Assembly (NCBI GenBank): GCA_002402165.1
Contig: NVVI01000006.1
Location: forward strand, 40,946 to 51,087
Length of the DNA stretch: 10,142 nucleotides
Direction: 5' to 3'
Source of the DNA: Flavobacteriales bacterium
Lineage (GTDB): Bacteria; Bacteroidota; Bacteroidia; Flavobacteriales_E; Vicingaceae
A program made the position numbers and the translations under genes. The notes under the pieces were generated by a model. It had not been told where the DNA came from, did no database searches, and was given only the letters and a program-made list of their open reading frames with translations. Positions 6,113-10,142 of this stretch are shown here, one piece after another (positions within the stretch are counted from its first letter, which is position 1; each line of letters starts with the position of its first letter).

Positions 6113-8773
6113 TTATTTTGCCTCTCCTTTACCTCTTAATAATGTAATAAACCCTTTTATTGTTCTTGGTTCTATCCCTCCTAAACAAACCTCATTAACA
6201 ACACATACATAAAAATAAGTACCATCCGAACATTGTTTCTTGTTTTCTTGATTTAATCCATCCCACAAAATAGCTGGATCTGCTGTCCAATAAACTAAAT
6301 TTCCCCAACGGTTAAATATTTGCACATCTACCGATTCAACAAAACGATAAGGAAATGGGGTAAATACATCATTGTGAGCATCTTTCCCTGGTGTAAATAC
6401 ATTTGGTAATCGGTAAATAAAACATTCGGTATCAACTGATTGATCAGATTTATATACGCACCCTTTGTTTCCTTCACATGCCCCATTCGGATTATCAACA
6501 CAAACTGAATCACTATACAAACTTTCATTGCCAACAGAATCAACCCCTGTTATTACGTAACAACCAACAATAGAAGGAGTGTTATCATACAAATAGGAGG
6601 TTTCTGTGCCATTAAAAACACTTGTAATTAACTGGTATTCTCCGTTTAAGGTCTCTTTTTTGTAAATGTTAAATTGCACCACATCATCAGCACAGCCTGG
6701 GTTTTGATTAATCCAATGTAATGTATTCTGTTGCAGTTCACAATTTACCTCAACACATAAACTAGGCGGACAAGGAGTGATATTGTCAATTGGTTCTCCG
6801 CATTTTTCTTGCGAATAATTTTCTATTGGATCTATTGTTCCTGAAGAAGAATACCCTCCAATACTTTTCACTTTATAACAGTAGGTAGTTAAATTTGCTA
6901 AACCAGAATCAACATAGAATGTATTAGTCGTAATGTCAAGAGAATCAAAATTTAGTGTGAATGGATTTTGTCGATAAATAACATGCTGTGTATTTGTCCA
7001 AGGAGTAGCTTCATTCCATGTCAATGTTAATTGATTGTCTGATGGAGATAAGTTTAGGTAAACTGAAGAAGCAACAGTGGATCTCCCCATCAAATCTCTG
7101 GTTCCGTTTGTAAGATTATAGATGTCTACACGATAAAAATATTGAAAATCTAATGTGTTCAACATAGTGTCTATGTACATTGTATCATTAATAGTTGCTG
7201 TTGAGTCTATTAACAACATGTTTGATGTAGATTGTTCTCCTCTATAAATTAAATAACGATAAGGACCAGCCCATTGAACAGTATCGTGTTCTGTTGGTTT
7301 TGACCATTCAATATAGTTTATTCCAAATGAGGACGAGGTAGAATCCACATTTACCCGAGTAATTATTGGTACATCTTTTATCAATTGCTCACAAACTTCA
7401 TCTGAAGCAATACTTTCTGCACCATCTGGATAGCAAGCAACAATTCTATAACAATAATCCTCGCCAGGCACTAAACCTAGGTCGTTATTGTTATCACTAT
7501 ATGTCGTGTCATTTATTGAGCTAGTAATAGCAATTAATTGAAATCCTGCTGCTATAGGTACTCCTGTTTCGCAAGGCCCTGGAGACCATCCAGACGGGCC
7601 AAGCCTTCTGTATATTTTATACCCTACTACTTGGCTACATCTTGTTTTGTCCCAAACTAAATTAATGTTATTTGTTTGAACTGTTGCAATAATATTTTCC
7701 GGCTTGGGTCCTATCACTAATATGGTGGTTGTGTGGAAATCAGCTAAATTATACGGCCCAGAATCAACTCCTTTAATAGAAATAAAATAAGGGCTATTCC
7801 TTACATGACCACACTGTGTTTCCCAATAAAATTTGGCCGAAGTTATTGCTGCTGGAGCTGTAGTGTGCAAAAATATTGCTGGATCTGTTAAAATATAAGG
7901 GATTCCTGTAGAGGTAAGCGTAACATCATAACTCCCTGTTGCACTATAATCAATATCTAATGTATCGCCAGCAATAACGCAAGTGTCTGTTAGTCCAACA
8001 ATATTTGGAGGAGGAAGACATCCTGCAATAACCGTAATTTGCATGTCTCTTAAAATACTCCCGTATTTTTGACCATTTCGAAATTCCTCTACAAGGATGG
8101 CAACATTATATTCCCCAATATTTACGGGCGAATCCCATATTAAATCTCCAGTAAAATTATTTATTGTAATAAAATTTGAGGCTAGTGGGAATTGATAATT
8201 TGGAATTGGCTGTCCTCCTTCTTTTAAGCTTTGTTGAAGCGTGTAATACAAACTATCGCCATCTGTATCAACAGCTCCTGGGTTATGTATATATATAGCC
8301 CCAACACATGCGTTATCGATAGGAGGATTTAATAATACCGGAGAATTGTTCGGACTCCCAATGAAAGGGTTTATGTAAAGCTCCGTTTGTATGTAAAAAA
8401 CAACATTAACAGAATTAATAATATTAACAATGTTTGCATTCCTATTTGGATCTGTTACGCTTATTATATATGCACCTGGTTTTGGTCCTGGATATGTGTG
8501 TTGGGCAATGTAAACGTTCTTTTTTATATCATTCCCTAAAAACACCTCACTTACGCGTCCTATAGAATCTAAAGGGCTGTTATCTCCCCATCGGATTTCT
8601 AACTTTGGCCTATCAGCAACTACTCCTGGGCCAACATCAGTATATGTGGTAACCGTTATGGTGTACGTTAGTCCAGAATCGTGCACAAAAGTTATTTCAC
8701 CAGCTCGGTTATGAGTAGCAAAAGCATTTGCAGAAAGCAAAAAAAGTAATACGTAAATAAGTTTCTTTAGCAT
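6113..8773 (-). CDS. Large secreted surface protein with Fn3-like repeats and T9SS type B sorting domain
   Basis: This 886-residue protein is a predicted type IX secretion cargo. Residues 1-19 are a signal peptide (MLKKLIYVLLFLLSANAFA) with cleavage likely before THNRAGEITF, a mature N-terminus recurrent in large Bacteroidota surface proteins. About 20-250 is a beta-rich region whose second half resembles cadherin/Ig-like folds (VDTDGDSLYYTL at 168-179, ITINNFTGDLIW at 202-213). About 355-765 holds four fibronectin type III-like modules, each with a YxIYR-type strand: GYKIYRR (384-390), YLIYRG (507-512), HVIYRQ (597-602) and FNIYKK (701-706). Residues 786-880 are the gliding-motility-associated/CHU_C C-terminal domain, with LPNVFTPGKDAHNDVF, IFNRWGNLVY, WDG and DGTYFY, the signal for outer-membrane translocation. 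There is no catalytic motif, so a structural or adhesive role is inferred. It is cysteine-rich for such a protein. It stands alone between a repeat-filled gap and mqnC. Confidence 0.9.
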   Translation of the reverse strand: MLKKLIYVLLFLLSANAFATHNRAGEITFVHDSGLTYTITVTTYTDVGPGVVADRPKLEIRWGDNSPLDSIGRVSEVFLGNDIKKNVYIAQHTYPGPKPGAYIISVTDPNRNANIVNIINSVNVVFYIQTELYINPFIGSPNNSPVLLNPPIDNACVGAIYIHNPGAVDTDGDSLYYTLQQSLKEGGQPIPNYQFPLASNFITINNFTGDLIWDSPVNIGEYNVAILVEEFRNGQKYGSILRDMQITVIAGCLPPPNIVGLTDTCVIAGDTLDIDYSATGSYDVTLTSTGIPYILTDPAIFLHTTAPAAITSAKFYWETQCGHVRNSPYFISIKGVDSGPYNLADFHTTTILVIGPKPENIIATVQTNNINLVWDKTRCSQVVGYKIYRRLGPSGWSPGPCETGVPIAAGFQLIAITSSINDTTYSDNNNDLGLVPGEDYCYRIVACYPDGAESIASDEVCEQLIKDVPIITRVNVDSTSSSFGINYIEWSKPTEHDTVQWAGPYRYLIYRGEQSTSNMLLIDSTATINDTMYIDTMLNTLDFQYFYRVDIYNLTNGTRDLMGRSTVASSVYLNLSPSDNQLTLTWNEATPWTNTQHVIYRQNPFTLNFDSLDITTNTFYVDSGLANLTTYCYKVKSIGGYSSSGTIDPIENYSQEKCGEPIDNITPCPPSLCVEVNCELQQNTLHWINQNPGCADDVVQFNIYKKETLNGEYQLITSVFNGTETSYLYDNTPSIVGCYVITGVDSVGNESLYSDSVCVDNPNGACEGNKGCVYKSDQSVDTECFIYRLPNVFTPGKDAHNDVFTPFPYRFVESVDVQIFNRWGNLVYWTADPAILWDGLNQENKKQCSDGTYFYVCVVNEVCLGGIEPRTIKGFITLLRGKGEAK

Positions 8774-8880
8774 ATATAACCAATAAAATTACTACTTTTT
8801 GAGCACTTTATTTATATCGTTTATAAAACAGAGTGTCCCTCATGTAGAATAAAGACGTTTTTTCATGAATTAAGATTGCA

Positions 8881-10005
8881 TTAATAGTCAATTAATTGTT
8901 GCACCATGCCTCTGGATAATGCTCGATTCTCGTACTCTTGGGTCCGTAATTGAGGTTGAAATCCTGCCTCTTTTATGGATGCCTGTATACCATCTGCAGT
9001 AAATCGGTGAGGAGCCCCGGCAGCAGAAACAACATTTTCTTCAATCATAATAGAACCAAAATCGTTTGCCCCTGCATGCAAACAAATTTGGGCTGTTTTT
9101 TCTCCTACGGTTAACCAAGAAGCTTGAATGTTCTCAATATTTGGCAACATAATTCTACTTAAAGCAATCATCCGAATATATTCATCATCAGTCACTTTAT
9201 TGGTAACCCCTTTTACTCTTTTTAATAACGTTCCGTCATCCATAAATGGCCAAGGAATAAAGGCTAAAAAGCCTTTTGAATCTGATGATTTCTCACTTTG
9301 TACTTCACGCAGTAATACCAAATGTTCAAATCTTTCTGCAATTGTCTCAATATGACCAAACATCATAGTTGCAGAAGTTGTTATGCCTAATTGGTGGGCT
9401 GCCCTCATAACATCTAACCATTCTCTCCCTGAACATTTCCCTTTTGAAATTAACCTTCGAACTCTATCATCAAGTATTTCAGCTCCAGCTCCGGGCAAAG
9501 AGTCTAACCCCGCATCTCTTAACGTAATCAAGACCTCTGTATGCGTTAGATTCTCTAATTTAGAAATATGTGCAATTTCGGGTGGGCCTAAGCAGTGCAG
9601 TTTAATGTCTGGGAACATCTCTTTAATTCCTATAAAAGTATCTACATAAAACTGTATGCCTAAGTCTGGATGATGGCCCCCTTGCAACAACAGCTGATTC
9701 CCCCCATATTTAATTGTTTCCTCAATCTTGGTTTTATATTCTTCCATTGAAGTAACGTAAGCCTCCTTGTGACCAGGGACTCTAAAAAAATTACAAAACT
9801 TACAGTTGGCGATACAAACATTGGTTGTGTTTAAATTCCTGTCTATTATCCAAGTAACTTTATTGTGCTCTTTTTTTTGTTTTTTCAACGCATTTCCCAC
9901 AAACATCAATTCTGCGGTTGAGGCATTATGAAATAAAAATGCTCCTTCTTCAGCACTTAAAAACTCCTGATCTAATGCTCTTTTTAATAACTTATCTACT
10001 TGCAT
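8881..10005 (-). CDS. mqnC: Dehypoxanthine futalosine cyclase (radical SAM), menaquinone synthesis
   Basis: MqnC cyclises dehypoxanthine futalosine to cyclic dehypoxanthine futalosine in the futalosine pathway to menaquinone. It is a cytoplasmic radical-SAM enzyme. The 374 residues include the 4Fe-4S motif CIANCKFC (Cys64, Cys68, Cys71), LLLQGGHHP (105-113), DSLPGAGAEIL (167-177), VRRLISKGKCSGREWL, TSATMMFGHIET, and FIPWPF near 250. The DVMRAAHQLG and FIPWPF wording fits MqnC better than its paralogue MqnE, which acts one step earlier. Length is as expected. No other mqn gene is in the window, so the pathway genes are scattered, as is common in Bacteroidota. A putative -7 box lies 47-54 bases upstream. 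The gap of 107 bp to the next gene downstream holds no clear terminator or gene. Confidence 0.94.
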   Translation of the reverse strand: MQVDKLLKRALDQEFLSAEEGAFLFHNASTAELMFVGNALKKQKKEHNKVTWIIDRNLNTTNVCIANCKFCNFFRVPGHKEAYVTSMEEYKTKIEETIKYGGNQLLLQGGHHPDLGIQFYVDTFIGIKEMFPDIKLHCLGPPEIAHISKLENLTHTEVLITLRDAGLDSLPGAGAEILDDRVRRLISKGKCSGREWLDVMRAAHQLGITTSATMMFGHIETIAERFEHLVLLREVQSEKSSDSKGFLAFIPWPFMDDGTLLKRVKGVTNKVTDDEYIRMIALSRIMLPNIENIQASWLTVGEKTAQICLHAGANDFGSIMIEENVVSAAGAPHRFTADGIQASIKEAGFQPQLRTQEYENRALSRGMVQQLIDY

Positions 10006-10051
10006 TAAGCTGTGTTTATATTATCCTTTATTATTCTTAAATTCGCTTCTT

Positions 10052-10059
10052 CAAAAATA
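10052..10059 (-). promoter_or_regulatory. Possible mqnC -7 promoter box
   Basis: On the minus strand TATTTTTG (10059 to 10052) matches TAnnTTTG. Transcription would begin near 10045, leaving a leader of about 40 bases to the ATG at 10005. No TTG lies at the normal -33 distance, so support is modest. Confidence 0.35.
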
Positions 10060-10074
10060 CTACAAAAAACAAGC

Positions 10075-10142
10075 ATGGATATAAAAAAAGGAAGCAAATT
10101 AGGGACCACCGACAATACCGTGTATTTAATCACTTCGGAAAA
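10075..10142 (+). CDS. Possible start of an unrecognised gene, cut by the right edge
   Basis: An ATG at 10075, after an A-rich leader (CAAAAAACAAGC) like other starts here, opens a frame of 22 codons to the window edge (MDIKKGSKLGTTDNTVYLIT). I do not recognise it. The arrangement would be divergent from mqnC, which fits a putative mqnC promoter in the gap. A competing reading is an open minus-strand frame across the same bases. The fragment is too short to decide. Confidence 0.35.
   Translation, partial: MDIKKGSKLGTTDNTVYLITSE

Noticed and set aside
6328..6543. Alternative minus-strand frame within the large secreted protein gene
   Set aside because: It overlaps the conserved sorting domain in another frame on the same strand and has no recognisable sequence.
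8774..8880. Small gene or terminator between mqnC and the secreted protein
   Set aside because: The minus strand offers only tiny frames (for example MKKRLYST) and no stable stem followed by a T run; nothing is supportable.
9383..9649. Plus-strand open frame opposite mqnC (also 9128-9355, 4682-4906 minus, 729-977, 1022-1228 and 78-305)
   Set aside because: Each lies fully opposite a well-recognised gene, shows no family resemblance and has no promoter or leader of its own; they are antisense shadows.
8881..10005. MqnE (aminofutalosine synthase) instead of MqnC
   Set aside because: Both have the CxxxCxxC radical-SAM motif, but the DVMRAAHQLG, TSATMMFGHIET and FIPWPF segments match MqnC.
10005..10142. 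Minus-strand membrane-protein C-terminus overlapping the mqnC start by one base
   Set aside because: It recalls RND-type 'PNLLP' segments, but the expected following transmembrane part is missing and it stops after a short tail. 45 open codons can occur by chance, and a -7-like box and a competing plus-strand start lie inside it.
1..10142. CRISPR array, defence island, prophage or transposase
   Set aside because: No regularly spaced direct repeats and no gene resembling nucleases, integrases or transposases on either strand; every long frame has a housekeeping or envelope assignment.

Overview
The window looks like ordinary chromosome from a member of the Bacteroidota, most likely Flavobacteriia or a relative. 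The evidence is the high A+T content, a surface protein ending in a type IX secretion (T9SS) type B sorting domain, several matches to the Bacteroidota -7 promoter box TAnnTTTG, A-rich leaders with little Shine-Dalgarno signal, and housekeeping proteins with Bacteroidota-like wording (TrmB, LepA, MetF). MqnC implies menaquinone synthesis by the futalosine route. That is more usual in non-Flavobacteriaceae lineages such as Crocinitomicaceae or Cryomorphaceae-like groups and Cytophagia, so the placement below phylum is an inference.

Layout, left to right. Positions 1-1255 (minus strand) hold a membrane-anchored haem-binding protein followed by trmB, which runs off the left edge; the two overlap by one base (TAATG). 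Positions 1301-2446 (plus) encode a GT-B-fold glycosyltransferase of the MurG-like type. Its conserved N-terminus begins upstream of any ATG, GTG or TTG codon, and its reading frame has absorbed a 105-bp dispersed palindromic repeat. LepA/EF4 (2453-4246, minus) converges on it with a 6-bp gap. After a divergent promoter region with palindromes comes metF (4404-5357, plus), which overlaps the convergent riboflavin synthase gene (5354-5941, minus) by 4 bp. An intergenic stretch (5942-6112) carries a second, degraded member of the same repeat family. Next is an 886-residue secreted multidomain T9SS cargo protein (6113-8773, minus), then mqnC (8881-10005, minus). A possible new plus-strand gene begins at 10075 and is cut by the right edge.

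The genes do not form one pathway. They cover translation and tRNA modification (lepA, trmB), one-carbon, flavin and quinone cofactor metabolism (metF, ribE, mqnC), and the cell envelope (haem protein, glycosyltransferase, T9SS cargo). I found no CRISPR array, tRNA, rRNA, transposase, phage gene or defence system, and no intergenic stretch over 300 bases. The most interesting signals are the in-frame repeat insertion, the missing canonical start of the glycosyltransferase, and the nested palindromes at the metF transcription start region.
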